Source: Thiohalocapsa sp. ML1
GTDB taxonomy: Bacteria > Pseudomonadota > Gammaproteobacteria > Chromatiales > Chromatiaceae
Direction of reading: 5' to 3'
NCBI RefSeq assembly: GCF_001469165.1
Contig: NZ_JABX01000008.1
Span: 101,051 to 165,050, forward strand
DNA length: 64,000 bases
Positions 9,170-17,741 of the stretch are shown in pieces. Position 1 is the stretch's first letter. The number at the start of each line of letters is the position of its first letter. The notes beneath the pieces were generated by a model. The model was not told where the DNA came from. It did not search any database and saw only the letters and a program-made list of their open reading frames with translations. Made by a program: the position numbers and the translations under genes.

Positions 9170-10192
9170 TCAGTGGCGTTGCGGTTGCGAAAGTCCCAGC
9201 GGCAGTCGCGCAAGCGCGGCGCGTACGCCCTCCAGGAGGCGCACCCAGGGGCGCTTCTTGGCCTCCCAACGCAGCCGATAGAGCTCGCATCGGTCCCGAG
9301 CAGCCAGCATGTAGTCGTCGCTCGTGGTGATCTCGTCCACCAACCCGAGCGCCAGTGCCCGTTCGCCATACCAGTATTCGCCGGTGGCAACCTCGTCGAG
9401 ATCCAGATCCTTACGGTACTCCCGAACGAACGCCTTGAACAATTGGTGCGTTTCCTCGATCTGCGCTTGGAGCTTGGCCCGCCCTTCCTCGGTGTTCTCG
9501 CCGAACAGCGTCAGCGTGCGCTTGTGCTCGCCCGCGGTGTGGAGCTCGAAGTCAATGCCGCGCTCGTTGAGCCAGCGGTGGAAGTTCGGCAACTGCGCGA
9601 CGACACCGATGGAGCCGACGATCGCAAAGGGCGCGGCCAGGATGCGATCGGCGACGCAGGCCATCAGGTAGCCGCCGCTGGCGGCGACCCGGTCCACCGC
9701 GACGGTCAGCGGGATGCCGCGCGAGCGGATGCGCAGCAACTGCGAGGCGGCCAGTCCGTGCTCGTGCACGGCACCGCCAGCGTTGTCCAGCCGCACCAAC
9801 ACCTCGTCCTCGCGCGTCGCCTCCGCCAGCAGCGCCGTGATGATCTCGCGCAGTCCCGTGACCTCGCTCGCGAGCAGGTCGCCGTGGAAGTCCAACACGA
9901 ACAGCCGCGGGCGCTCTGCATGGTCGGCCTTGGCGCGGGCCTTGTCCGCCTTCTGCTCGGCCTTCGCCCAGCGCTTGTAGGCCTTGGGCGAGAGGGTCGC
10001 GTGCTTGAGCGCGTCGGCCATGTCCGTGTAGCGATCATCGAGGTTCTTCACCTCCAGATGGCCGCGCTCCGCATCGGTGCCAACCGCGTGACGGCCGCGC
10101 ACCAGCAGCAGGACGAACAGCCCGAACAGCAAGAGCAAAGTCAGTGTCTTGGCCGTGAAGAGGCCATACTCGATCAGGGCATCAATGAACAA
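9170..10192 (-). CDS. sohB: Inner-membrane peptidase of the SohB/SppA family
   Basis: The 340-aa length and sequence match SohB closely: an N-terminal membrane anchor (TLTLLLLFGLFVLLLV), the RPRLFVLDFHGDLLASEV start of the protease fold, the catalytic-serine region DRVAASGGYLMACVADRI, GSIGVVAQLPNF, and KRTLTLFGENTEEGR, where the catalytic lysine of these Ser-Lys dyad proteases lies. SohB is a membrane-bound protease facing the periplasm, implicated in degrading signal peptides or misfolded proteins. A LysM protein follows and thyA precedes, all on the minus strand. Confidence 0.95.
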   Translation of the reverse strand: MFIDALIEYGLFTAKTLTLLLLFGLFVLLLVRGRHAVGTDAERGHLEVKNLDDRYTDMADALKHATLSPKAYKRWAKAEQKADKARAKADHAERPRLFVLDFHGDLLASEVTGLREIITALLAEATREDEVLVRLDNAGGAVHEHGLAASQLLRIRSRGIPLTVAVDRVAASGGYLMACVADRILAAPFAIVGSIGVVAQLPNFHRWLNERGIDFELHTAGEHKRTLTLFGENTEEGRAKLQAQIEETHQLFKAFVREYRKDLDLDEVATGEYWYGERALALGLVDEITTSDDYMLAARDRCELYRLRWEAKKRPWVRLLEGVRAALARLPLGLSQPQRH

Positions 10193-10234
10193 GGTGCGGT
10201 TCTTCCTTTATCTGCTGGGCACCGTGTCGCCCCG

Positions 10235-11074
10235 TCAGACGGCGATGGGCGCGCGGATGGCGGGGTGCGGGTCGTAGCCGATGATGGCGAAGTCGTCGAA
10301 GCCATACTCAAACAGCGTCGGCGGCCGGCGCATCAGCTCCAGCCGCGGCAGCGCCCGTGGCGCGCGCGCCAGTTGGGTGTAGACGATGTCCGGGGTCAGA
10401 TGGTTCCGGTACAGGTGCAGGTCGCCAAAGGTGTGCACAAACTCACCGGGCGCGAGGTCGCACTGCTGCGCGACCATGTGGGTCAGCAGCGCATAGCTCG
10501 CGATGTTGAACGGCACACCCAGAAACAGGTCCGCGCTGCGCTGGTAGAGCTGGCAGGACAGCCGCCCGTTGGCGACGTAGAACTGGAACAGGCAGTGGCA
10601 GGGCGCAAGCGCCATGTGGCCGCGGGCAGCGTTTTCGGCCGGCGACAGGCCGGACAGCGGCAGGTCCGCGGGATTCCAGGCCGACACCACGAGCCGCCGC
10701 GAGTCCGGGTCGCGGCGGATCTGCCGGACGATGTCGGCGAGCTGGTCGATGTGCCTGCCGTCCGGGGCCGGCCAGCGTCGCCATTGCTTGCCGTAGATGG
10801 GACCGAGCTCGCCGTCCGGGGCGGCCCATTCGTTCCAGATGGTCACGCCGCGCTCGTTGAGCCAATGGTTGTCGGTGGAGCCTGACAGGAACCACAGCAG
10901 CTCAAAGATGACGCTCTTGAGGTGGACCTTCTTGGTCGTGACCAACGGAAAGCCCGCCGCCAGATCGAAGCGCAACTGCCGCCCGAATACGGAGCGTGTG
11001 CCGACGCCCGTGCGGTCGGCCTTATCGACGCCGTTGTCGATGACGTCGCGCAGGAGGTCCAGGTACTGTTGCAT
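10235..11074 (-). CDS. thyA: Thymidylate synthase
   Basis: ThyA methylates dUMP to dTMP using methylene-tetrahydrofolate. The 279-aa protein has all landmarks: [41 protein letters not shown], the catalytic cysteine in [12 protein letters not shown], and the C-terminal [12 protein letters not shown]. It is probably co-transcribed with sohB downstream and with the small exported protein gene three bases upstream. Confidence 0.98.
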   Translation of the reverse strand: MQQYLDLLRDVIDNGVDKADRTGVGTRSVFGRQLRFDLAAGFPLVTTKKVHLKSVIFELLWFLSGSTDNHWLNERGVTIWNEWAAPDGELGPIYGKQWRRWPAPDGRHIDQLADIVRQIRRDPDSRRLVVSAWNPADLPLSGLSPAENAARGHMALAPCHCLFQFYVANGRLSCQLYQRSADLFLGVPFNIASYALLTHMVAQQCDLAPGEFVHTFGDLHLYRNHLTPDIVYTQLARAPRALPRLELMRRPPTLFEYGFDDFAIIGYDPHPAIRAPIAV

Positions 11075-11077
11075 CGC

Positions 11078-11479
11078 TCAGCGGCGCGCAGCCTTAGCGC
11101 AGGGATAGAGCCCCGCCATCACGTCGGGCACCACCAGCGCCGCCGGCGCTGACTGCCGGGGCTCCGTGCGCAAGGCCGCGAGCACCCGCGGCAGGGCCGC
11201 ATCGATGGACTCGCTCTCCGGCATGCACCAGCGCGGCCCGGCGGACTTTGCGCTGCAATCGCAAGGAACCGCGTACCACTCGCACAGGGCCGCATCGACG
11301 CCGGCAGCGCCGGCCGACTGCCCGCGCGCGCAGGCCGCCAGCAACTGCGCCACACTCGGCCCCGCCTGCGCCCCGCCCAGCTCGCCCGCGCCCAGGGACG
11401 CGGTGGCGCAAAGCAGCAGCGCCACTAGGGCAGCGACCGGCGCGGCGCGGCGGGGCAGTAGGCGGCGGCGATGGCGCAT
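11078..11479 (-). CDS. Small exported Cys-containing protein, possibly Rap1a/Tai-like
   Basis: The 133-aa product has an Arg-rich start and a signal peptide (VAALVALLLCATASLGA). The mature part contains six cysteines (LLAACA, DAALCEWYAVPCDCS, RWCMPES, GLYPCAKAA). The pattern of a Cys-Met-Pro box followed by a helix and a final Tyr-Pro-Cys resembles the Rap1a/Tai immunity fold, but similarity is too thin for certainty. It ends three bases before thyA. If the resemblance is real, the fold is not proof of an immunity role because many Rap1a-like proteins lack an effector partner. Confidence 0.5.
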   Translation of the reverse strand: MRHRRRLLPRRAAPVAALVALLLCATASLGAGELGGAQAGPSVAQLLAACARGQSAGAAGVDAALCEWYAVPCDCSAKSAGPRWCMPESESIDAALPRVLAALRTEPRQSAPAALVVPDVMAGLYPCAKAARR

Positions 11480-11845
11480 GACGTCGGAAGGCCTCGTTCA
11501 ATCCTGCAAGCGCCGGAGTGTAACCGATCGCCGCGTCCCGCCGGGGCGGTCGCAGCGGGCGCTACCCCGGGCTTTGGCGACCTGTTCCGGGCACCGGCAT
11601 ACGGGCGTCGCGGGAGCATCCCGGTCAGTGACCGGCATAGACCGCACGACGCCGGGATGCAGCGGGTTTATCATGTGCGCCGACCGCGCCGCAGCCGACG
11701 GCGCACGCTCCATCGGGCCGCGGTGCTGCGCAATGCCGGGCTCAGGGCCGCGCGCCCACTTGCCGAGCGCGCGGCCCGTGCGCTGGGTGCATGCCCCGGC
11801 CCTTATCCAAGACAGTACGGCGCCGGACCGGCGCTCGGAGGACAG
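11480..11845. other. Divergent intergenic region upstream of glgC
   Basis: No credible gene is seen in these 366 bases, which separate two divergently transcribed genes. A strong GGAGGA ribosome site lies at its right edge, four bases before the glgC ATG. No clear promoter or operator was recognised. Confidence 0.5.
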
Positions 11846-13102
11846 ATGGCAGACCGTATCATCGCTTTCGTCATGGCCGGCGGTCAGGGCGCTCGCCTGC
11901 AACCGCTCACCGCCGCCCGCTCCAAGCCATCTGTGCCCTTCGGCTCCCGCTACCGGCTCGTGGACTTCGTGCTCAGCAACCTGATCAACTCCCAGATCAG
12001 GACGATCTATCTCTTGGTTCAGTACAAGTCCCAGTCGCTGATCGAGCATGTGCGCAAGGCCTGGACCATCTCGCCGCTGCTGTCGGACCAGTTCGTCACC
12101 GTCGTGCCGCCGCAGATGCGCATCGGGGAGTCCTGGTTCCAGGGCACCGCCGACGCCGTGCAACAGAACATCAACCTGGTGGAGGAGCACGCGCCGGACT
12201 TCGTCGTCGTCTTCGGTGCCGACCACATCTACCGCATGGACATCGCGCAGATGATCGAGATGCACAAGAACCGCGGCGCGGACGTCAGCATCGCCGCGCT
12301 GCCGGTGCCCATCGACGACGCCCGCAGCTTCGGCGTCATCGCCGCGGATGCCGACGGGCGCATTGAGGCCTTCCAGGAGAAGCCCCCGAACCCGACGCCG
12401 CTGGCGGACGACCCCTGCAGCGCCTACGCGTCCATGGGCAACTACGTCTTCAGCACCAAGGTGCTCATCGACGCCCTGCACGACGCCCAGGAAGCCGGCG
12501 AGACCGACTTCGGCAACCACGTACTGCCGCGACTGCTGGCCAGCGGCAAGCGGCTCTTCGCCTATGATTTCGCCTCCAACACCATCCCTGGCATCCAGCC
12601 CTGGGAGGCGAAGGTGTACTGGCGCGACGTCGGCAACATCGACGCCTACTTCAACGCCCACAAGGACGTGCTCGGCGCCGAGCCCGTGTTCGACGCCTTC
12701 AACCCGAAGTGGCCCATCTACTCCAGCAACTACCAGGGACCGGCCGCGCGGGTGCTCGGTGGTCGGCTGCACAACACGCTGCTCGGCGCGGCAACGGTGA
12801 TCCACGACGGCGCAGAGATCAAGGACAGCATCATCCGCCGCGAGGCCGTCATCGAAGAAGATGTCGTGCTCGATGAGTGCATCGTCATGGACTACGTGCG
12901 CGTCTGCCGCGGCTCGCGCCTCAAGCGCGTCATCATCGACCGCCACAACCACATCGAGCCCGGCTCCATTGTCGGCTTCGACGTCGCCGCCGATCAGGCC
13001 CGCGGCTACACGGTCTCGGCCGGCGGCGTCACCGTGATCCCGGCCGGCCACGCGAACATCTTCGCGCGCACCGGCGGCGGCTACGGGGGCTACTCGGAGT
13101 AA
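11846..13102 (+). CDS. glgC: Glucose-1-phosphate adenylyltransferase (ADP-glucose pyrophosphorylase)
   Basis: GlgC makes ADP-glucose from glucose-1-phosphate and ATP, the committed step of glycogen synthesis. The 418-aa product carries the nucleotide-binding FVMAGGQGARLQPLT, KPSVPFGSRYRLVDF, WFQGTADAV, the catalytic FGADHIYRMD, and the sugar-phosphate-binding FQEKP loop. A left-handed helix domain follows (DGAEIKDSIIRREAVIEEDVV). The ATG at 11846 follows GGAGGACAG. No other glg gene is adjacent. Confidence 0.97.
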   Translation: MADRIIAFVMAGGQGARLQPLTAARSKPSVPFGSRYRLVDFVLSNLINSQIRTIYLLVQYKSQSLIEHVRKAWTISPLLSDQFVTVVPPQMRIGESWFQGTADAVQQNINLVEEHAPDFVVVFGADHIYRMDIAQMIEMHKNRGADVSIAALPVPIDDARSFGVIAADADGRIEAFQEKPPNPTPLADDPCSAYASMGNYVFSTKVLIDALHDAQEAGETDFGNHVLPRLLASGKRLFAYDFASNTIPGIQPWEAKVYWRDVGNIDAYFNAHKDVLGAEPVFDAFNPKWPIYSSNYQGPAARVLGGRLHNTLLGAATVIHDGAEIKDSIIRREAVIEEDVVLDECIVMDYVRVCRGSRLKRVIIDRHNHIEPGSIVGFDVAADQARGYTVSAGGVTVIPAGHANIFARTGGGYGGYSE

Positions 13103-13111
13103 GGGCCGAGG

Positions 13112-13197
13112 GGCTAGATTGTTTGACGGCGCCGCATGCTTGACCGCATCCACTGGCTAGATTGCTTGACGGCGCCACATGCTTGACCGCATCCACC
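13112..13197. repeat. Tandem 43-bp duplication carrying the TAGATTGCTTGACGGCGCC motif
   Basis: Copy 1 (13112-13154) and copy 2 (13155-13197) differ at only three positions. Each contains TAGATTGYTTGACGGCGCC followed by CATGCTTGACCGCATCCAC. The same core appears at 26482 and 30851 next to palindromic heptamer arrays. Confidence 0.85.
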
Positions 13198-13346
13198 GAG
13201 TACCGGGCGCACCTCACAACGCGCCCTGCTCTCCGCCCAAGACCAGGGCGAGGCCGGCGCCGCCACCGAAGCTGCAGGCGGCGGCGCGCAGGAAATCCGC
13301 AACCATCCCGCTCAGCACTTGAAGGATTCGCCGATGGCGTGGGCGC

Positions 13347-13622
13347 TCAAACATTGAGCACGCCCTGTCCGTAGGTGCGCACCCGACGCTTGATGAGCGC
13401 CAGCTCGTCGGGCCGCAGCCGATCCGGGTCCAGGTGCCGCCACTCCCGCTCGTAGCGCGCGAGCGGCTCGGGCTCGCTCAGTCGCTCCTGGTGCAACTGC
13501 CAGGCGCGCAGACGCAGGGCGGGGTAGCGGGCGATCTCGACGCTGGGGTGTCGACGGTGGGCGTGTCCATGGGCCGAGTGTAGCGCCGCCCCGAAGAGCG
13601 GGCCATCTGCGGCGAGGGCCAA
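13347..13622 (-). CDS. Small hypothetical protein, low support
   Basis: An open frame of 91 codons lies between the Hsp70-like gene and glgC. The C-terminal two thirds (RLRAWQLHQERLSEPEPLARY to RTYGQGVLNV) have a charged, helical composition that looks protein-like, with Trp, Tyr and His in plausible places. The first 25 residues look less natural. No family is recognised and no convincing ribosome site decides the start. It could equally be a remnant. Confidence 0.3.
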   Translation of the reverse strand: MALAADGPLFGAALHSAHGHAHRRHPSVEIARYPALRLRAWQLHQERLSEPEPLARYEREWRHLDPDRLRPDELALIKRRVRTYGQGVLNV

Positions 13623-13667
13623 GGGCCGAGGGCCAAGGAGGACTTGCCTCAGCCCTCGGCCCTTTTA
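13616..13667. repeat. Palindromic heptamer array, copy 3
   Basis: Three direct GGGCCRA units and two inverted CCCTCGG-type units form a hairpin just downstream of the Hsp70-like gene, where it could serve as an intergenic stem-loop. Confidence 0.8.
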
Positions 13668-13689
13668 GCAGGGCTCGCCGCCGGGGCGC

Positions 13690-15528
13690 TTACTCGCCCC
13701 CGCGGGTGCTGAAGGCGACCTGCCAGGGACCGCCTTCGCCGGCCAGCGGGATGGCGGTGAGCTCCAACGTGCCGATATCGGACACCGCGGCCTGGAGGCG
13801 CACCGGCACCACCTCGCCGCGCTTACGGCCGATGGCCGGGAGATTGGTCTGGATCTCTTCCAGCTCCTCGACCTCTTCCTGGGCCCACTCTTCCAGGATG
13901 TCACCCACCTGGTCCTCGCGGCGGACGCTGGAGCCGAAGAACCGAAACCGCACCGGCTCGCCGACGACCAGACCGAACTCCTGCGGGGCGGAGACGGGCT
14001 CCGAGCCCTCCTCCAGCCCGAAGGGCACGACGCACAGCGCCTGCAGCTCCGGCTCCATGCCGGGGATCGCGGGCTGGCTACGCTCGACGCCGACGTAGTA
14101 CGAATGCGACGTGCCGCCGCGGATGCGCACACCGCCGTGCTTGCGCACGTAGGCGAAGAACGCCGCACCGCGCGCCACCGCGAGGTTGAGATCCGCCGCC
14201 TCCAAGAGCCGCGCCGGCGGTGCGTCCTCGGCCGCGAGCCAGTTGTTGATGACCGCGAGCACGCGCTCGCGCAACAGGCCGGCGGTGAACACGCCGCCGT
14301 TGAACAGCACCGCGGTGGGGTGCAGGAAGGTCGCCCAGTGGGCGGGCTCGACGAAGCCCTCCAGGTCTCCGGTGGCACCCGCCTGCTTGCTCAGAAAGGC
14401 CGCCAGGTGACGAGTCACGGCCGGGTCCTGCGCAAAGGGCAGGCCGACCTTGGTGAGGGCGCCGCGGGCGCGCTGGGCCGGATGGTCGGTGACCGCGACC
14501 TCGGGGAAGAAGCCGTCGATGAGAATCGCCGTGACCTCGTCGCGGGTCAGCTCGGTGCGGATGCTGCCGCCGATGAGCTTGGCACCGCGGCTCGGCACCA
14601 CCACCGGCATGGCCTCCAGGCTCGCGTCCGCGAGCAGCCGCTCCTTCGCGATGCGGCAGCCGTAGGTGAGTGCTTGTAGCTGCCAGCGGTCCAGCTCGAC
14701 GCCCCGGGCCTTGAGCTTTTGCTTGACCAGGTGCGCGAGGGTCAGGTCCATGTTGTCGCCGCCGAGCAGGATATGCTCGCCGACGGCGACGCGGGTCAGC
14801 TCCAGCGCACCGTCCTGCTCGGTCACGGCGATCAGCGAGAAGTCGCTGGTGCCGCCGCCCACGTCCACCACGAGGATGATGTCGCCGACCTTTACATCGT
14901 GGCGCCACTGGCCCTTGCTGTCGCTCACCCAGCTATAGAGCGCCGCCTGCGGCTCCTCCAGCAGCACGAGGTTCTGAATGCCGATGGCGCGGGCGGCCTC
15001 GGCGGTCAATTCCCGCGCGGCGGGGTCGAAGGAGGCCGGCACCGCAACCGTCACCTCCTGCTCGCCGAGCGGATCGAAGCCGTGCAGCCCGTTCCAGGCC
15101 TCGCGCAGGTGGGTCAGGAAGGCGACGCTGGCATCGAAGGGCGACACCTGCGGGATCTCGGCCGGCACCTCCGGCGGCAGGATCGGCGCCTTGCGGTCCA
15201 CGTCCGGATGGCAGAGCCAGCTCTTGGCGCTGGCGACGAGGCGGATCGGCGTGCTGGTGCCCTGCTTGCGGGCCAGCTCGCCGACGAGCTGCCCCGCGGG
15301 CGCCGGCCAGGGCAGCCCGAGATCCTCCGGCTTGAGCTCGTCCGGGTGCGGCAGGTACAAAAACGACGGCAGCATCGGGCGCTCTTCCACCGAGCCCGGG
15401 TCCACGAGCTGCGGGATCTGCATCAAGTGCTGCTCGACCTCCTCGCCGTCGCACTTGGCGATCTCGACATAGGACAGCGCCGAGTGCGTGGTGCCGAGGT
15501 CGATGCCGATGGCGAAGCGATTGCTCAC
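13690..15528 (-). CDS. Hsp70-family (DnaK-like) ATPase, divergent form
   Basis: This 612-aa protein has the actin/Hsp70 ATPase fold: phosphate loop GIDLGTTHSALSY, LLEEPQAALYSWV, second phosphate loop VVDVGGGTSDFSL, and the adenosine region TAVLFNGGVFTAGLLRERV. After residue 500 it has a short acidic C-terminal region (EEWAQEEVEELEEIQTNL) and a small beta domain instead of the DnaK substrate-binding domain and lid. The start is GTG, with a GGAGGTGG ribosome site, and overlaps the DUF2760 stop (GTGA). This Hsp70/DUF2760 pairing suggests a dedicated chaperone unit; the client is unknown. Confidence 0.9.
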   Translation of the reverse strand: MSNRFAIGIDLGTTHSALSYVEIAKCDGEEVEQHLMQIPQLVDPGSVEERPMLPSFLYLPHPDELKPEDLGLPWPAPAGQLVGELARKQGTSTPIRLVASAKSWLCHPDVDRKAPILPPEVPAEIPQVSPFDASVAFLTHLREAWNGLHGFDPLGEQEVTVAVPASFDPAARELTAEAARAIGIQNLVLLEEPQAALYSWVSDSKGQWRHDVKVGDIILVVDVGGGTSDFSLIAVTEQDGALELTRVAVGEHILLGGDNMDLTLAHLVKQKLKARGVELDRWQLQALTYGCRIAKERLLADASLEAMPVVVPSRGAKLIGGSIRTELTRDEVTAILIDGFFPEVAVTDHPAQRARGALTKVGLPFAQDPAVTRHLAAFLSKQAGATGDLEGFVEPAHWATFLHPTAVLFNGGVFTAGLLRERVLAVINNWLAAEDAPPARLLEAADLNLAVARGAAFFAYVRKHGGVRIRGGTSHSYYVGVERSQPAIPGMEPELQALCVVPFGLEEGSEPVSAPQEFGLVVGEPVRFRFFGSSVRREDQVGDILEEWAQEEVEELEEIQTNLPAIGRKRGEVVPVRLQAAVSDIGTLELTAIPLAGEGGPWQVAFSTRGGE

Positions 15529-16190
15529 AGTTCCACCTCCGCCGGTGCCAGGATGGTCACGTCGCGGCTGCCGCTGACCTTGGGCAGGCGCACCTCGTCC
15601 GCCCGCCAGCCGCGGTGCACCAAGGCACCGGTGAAGGGCGGCTCGCCAATCACGTTGCCGATGGGCCGCACCGCCGACGGGTCGAACCCGCGCTCCAGCG
15701 TCACGCGGCTGCCCTCGGCCTCGGCGCGGACCGGTGCAATGCTGAGATAGTCGCGCAGCACCTTCCGGCAGCCCTCATGCACGACCCGCGCCGCCGCGCC
15801 GATCTCCTGATCCGAGTAGCCAGTCACGTCTTCCTGCAGAAAGTCCACAAGCCGACCATCCTTCTGGAACAACCCGAGCAGCACCAGGGCGGCGTCCGGC
15901 GGCGTGTCGTGGAGCCGGGCGGCGGGCTGCGGCAGGGCTGACCTGGCGCGCGGGGCCGGGCTCGGCAGCGAGCTCGCGCCATCGATGTAGAGGTCCGTCA
16001 ACAGCCGCGCGTAATCGGCGTCCGCCAGCGCCCGCACGAAGCTGTACAGCGCGATGGGCGCGCGCTTGAGCACCACCCAGGTCTTCGCGGCGGCAATGCC
16101 AAGCCAGTGGGCGGCCACGCGCAGGGCCATGAGCAGCGCCTGTTGCACGGGCCGCAGGCGTGCACCGATGGACGGCTTGGGTTCGGTCAT
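15525..16190 (-). CDS. DUF2760-like membrane-associated protein, partner of the Hsp70-like gene
   Basis: The 221-aa product has a moderately hydrophobic N-terminal helix region (QQALLMALRVAAHWLGIAAAKTWVVL) and an alpha/beta C-terminal domain with AALVLLGLFQKDGRLVDFLQEDV, ARVVHEGCRKVLRDYLSI and VIGEPPFTGALVHRGW. These segments are those of DUF2760 proteins, which are repeatedly coded beside a short Hsp70. It overlaps the next gene by four bases. The start ATG at 16190 precedes TEPKPS; an upstream ATG pair near 16223 is possible. Biochemical function is not known. Confidence 0.8.
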   Translation of the reverse strand: MTEPKPSIGARLRPVQQALLMALRVAAHWLGIAAAKTWVVLKRAPIALYSFVRALADADYARLLTDLYIDGASSLPSPAPRARSALPQPAARLHDTPPDAALVLLGLFQKDGRLVDFLQEDVTGYSDQEIGAAARVVHEGCRKVLRDYLSIAPVRAEAEGSRVTLERGFDPSAVRPIGNVIGEPPFTGALVHRGWRADEVRLPKVSGSRDVTILAPAEVEL

Positions 16191-16584
16191 GCGGAAGGAC
16201 CCTCGGGCATCGGGCGCCATCATGGCGCCGGCTGGTGTTCGGCGTGGCAGGGAACCTGCTGCGGCCAGGTGGCGGCTCTGCGCCGACGGCGCCGTCTCCC
16301 CGCCCACCGAACCGAGCCGCCGCCGGCACCGGCACAAGGCCAGCCCGCGGCAACGGGCAAGGGGGGCGACGACAAGCAACGCAGACGGGCCGCCGCGAAG
16401 CCGCCAAGTTTACATCGCGACGGCACGGCTGTTCACCCGTGCTTTGGTCGCGTGCGGAAACCTGCCGGGCGACACCGGCGCCAAGACCGCGCGCCTCCCA
16501 CCAGCGTGCTGCCGGGCGCCCCGCGCTTGGCGGCCCCTGGCATAATCCGCAGGTCGCGCGCTCCATGCCGTTTCCGCAGCCGCC
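16191..16584. other. Divergent intergenic region
   Basis: These 394 bases separate the DUF2760 gene (minus) from the DUF2934 gene (plus). No credible gene, RNA or repeat was recognised in it. Confidence 0.4.
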
Positions 16585-16881
16585 ATGACTCAACTCCATC
16601 AGTGCCTCGCCGTGCCAGCGCTCGATCCCGAGCACGATGACGCCGACGCGCCCCCGCCCCGACTCGAGCCGAGCCCGCCCGAGCGCAACGAGATGATCGC
16701 CGTCGCCGCCTACTTTCTCGCCGAGCGGCGCGCCTTCGCGCCCGGCGGCGCGGAGGCGGATTGGCTGCTAGCCGAGCAGCAGATCGACCGGCTGCTCGCG
16801 GGCGCCCGCGCCGCCGGCTTGGACCGGGCGGCGCTCGCGCGCATCGGGCTCCGCAACGCGCTGCGCTTGTGGGGCGCGTAA
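16585..16881 (+). CDS. DUF2934-type small protein
   Basis: The 98-aa protein has an acidic, Pro-rich N-terminus and a C-terminal helical module: NEMIAVAAYFLAERR followed by EADWLLAEQQIDRLLA. This pairing of an initial helix and a [DE]-x-[DE]-W-L-x-A-E motif is that of DUF2934. These proteins are small and cytosolic, of unknown function, and often near glycogen or stress genes. The gene stands alone, followed by a palindromic repeat array. Confidence 0.7.
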   Translation: MTQLHQCLAVPALDPEHDDADAPPPRLEPSPPERNEMIAVAAYFLAERRAFAPGGAEADWLLAEQQIDRLLAGARAAGLDRAALARIGLRNALRLWGA

Positions 16882-16887
16882 GCGCCC

Positions 16888-16939
16888 GAGGGCCAAGGGC
16901 CGAAGAGGGTTCCCTCGGCCCTTGGCCCTCGGCCCTGTT
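16888..16939. repeat. Palindromic heptamer array, copy 4
   Basis: Two direct GGGCCRA units and three inverted CCTCGGC-type units surround the centre AGAGGGTTCCCTC, forming one perfect-looking hairpin after the DUF2934 gene. Confidence 0.85.
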
Positions 16940-17049
16940 TCCCTCAAGCGCCTTGCCGGAGCGGCCTCGCGAGCTTGGTCCGCGGGGCACCCTGCGTGAC
17001 CGAGCGCCGCACTCGGCGCGCTGGGCTTGCGGATTTGCCGGGACAGCCG

Positions 17050-17078
17050 TTGGCAACCGTTGCGGATTGTCATAGTAT
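17050..17078 (+). promoter_or_regulatory. Sigma-70-like promoter for the sulfide-oxidation block
   Basis: TTGGCA at 17050-17055 and TAGTAT at 17073-17078 are separated by exactly 17 bases. Transcription would start near 17085, about 90 bases before the tetrahaem cytochrome ATG. This reading is based on consensus only. Confidence 0.6.
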
Positions 17079-17177
17079 CCACAGCGCCTAACAAGAACGA
17101 ACCCGACGACAAGGCATCACGGGTCAGCCGGCGCCCGCCCCGACGGGCGCGGCTCTGCCACCGAAGAGAGGAAACGC

Positions 17178-17741
17178 ATGTCCGCCCCCAACGGCAGCCG
17201 CACGCGCGGCAAGCTCGGCACGCTCATTGCTGTTATCGCACTGTTCGTGTCCGGCGTTGTCTTCGCCGGGATTTTCAACACCGGGATGGCCTACACGAAT
17301 GAAATGGAGTTCTGCGTGTCGTGCCACACCATGGAAAAACCCTACAACGAATATAAGGAAAGCCTGCATTTCCGGAATCAGTCCGGCGTGCAGGCCACCT
17401 GCGCCGACTGTCACGTGCCGAAGCCCTTCGTGCCAAAGATGATCACCAAGGTGATCGCGGCCAAAGACGTCTACCACGAGATCATCGGCACCATCAGCAC
17501 CCCGGAGAAGTTCGAGGCGCACCGCTGGGACATGGCCTCGCGCGTGTGGAAGAAGATGCACAGCAGCGATTCGCGCGAGTGCCGCTCCTGCCACGAGTTC
17601 GCCAACATGGACCTGTCCGGGCAAAGCCGTTCCGCCCGCAGCCGCCATGCCCGCGCCGAGGAAAAGGGCCAGACCTGCATCGACTGCCACACGGGCGTCG
17701 TGCACCTGGAGCCCGACGAACCGGACGACGACGATGCGTGA
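17178..17741 (+). CDS. NapC/NirT-type membrane tetrahaem cytochrome c
   Basis: The 187-aa protein has an N-terminal membrane anchor (residues 13-34) and four CXXCH haem sites: CVSCH at 46, CADCH at 75, CRSCH at 135 and CIDCH at 167. These follow the NapC/NirT layout, including the first haem in EFCVSCHTM. Such cytochromes exchange electrons between the quinone pool and periplasmic partners. Its position directly before fccAB suggests it links sulfide oxidation to the membrane, which is inference. A GAGAGGAAA ribosome site precedes the ATG. The C-terminus ends in an acidic Asp-run and overlaps the next gene by eight bases. Confidence 0.9.
   Translation: MSAPNGSRTRGKLGTLIAVIALFVSGVVFAGIFNTGMAYTNEMEFCVSCHTMEKPYNEYKESLHFRNQSGVQATCADCHVPKPFVPKMITKVIAAKDVYHEIIGTISTPEKFEAHRWDMASRVWKKMHSSDSRECRSCHEFANMDLSGQSRSARSRHARAEEKGQTCIDCHTGVVHLEPDEPDDDDA

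Noticed and set aside
13214..13310. Minus-strand stretch reading LRAAACSFGGGAGLALVLG before a stop, like a C-terminal fragment of a thiolase-superfamily enzyme
   Set aside because: It is too short, has no start and no upstream continuation, so I cannot distinguish a remnant from chance.
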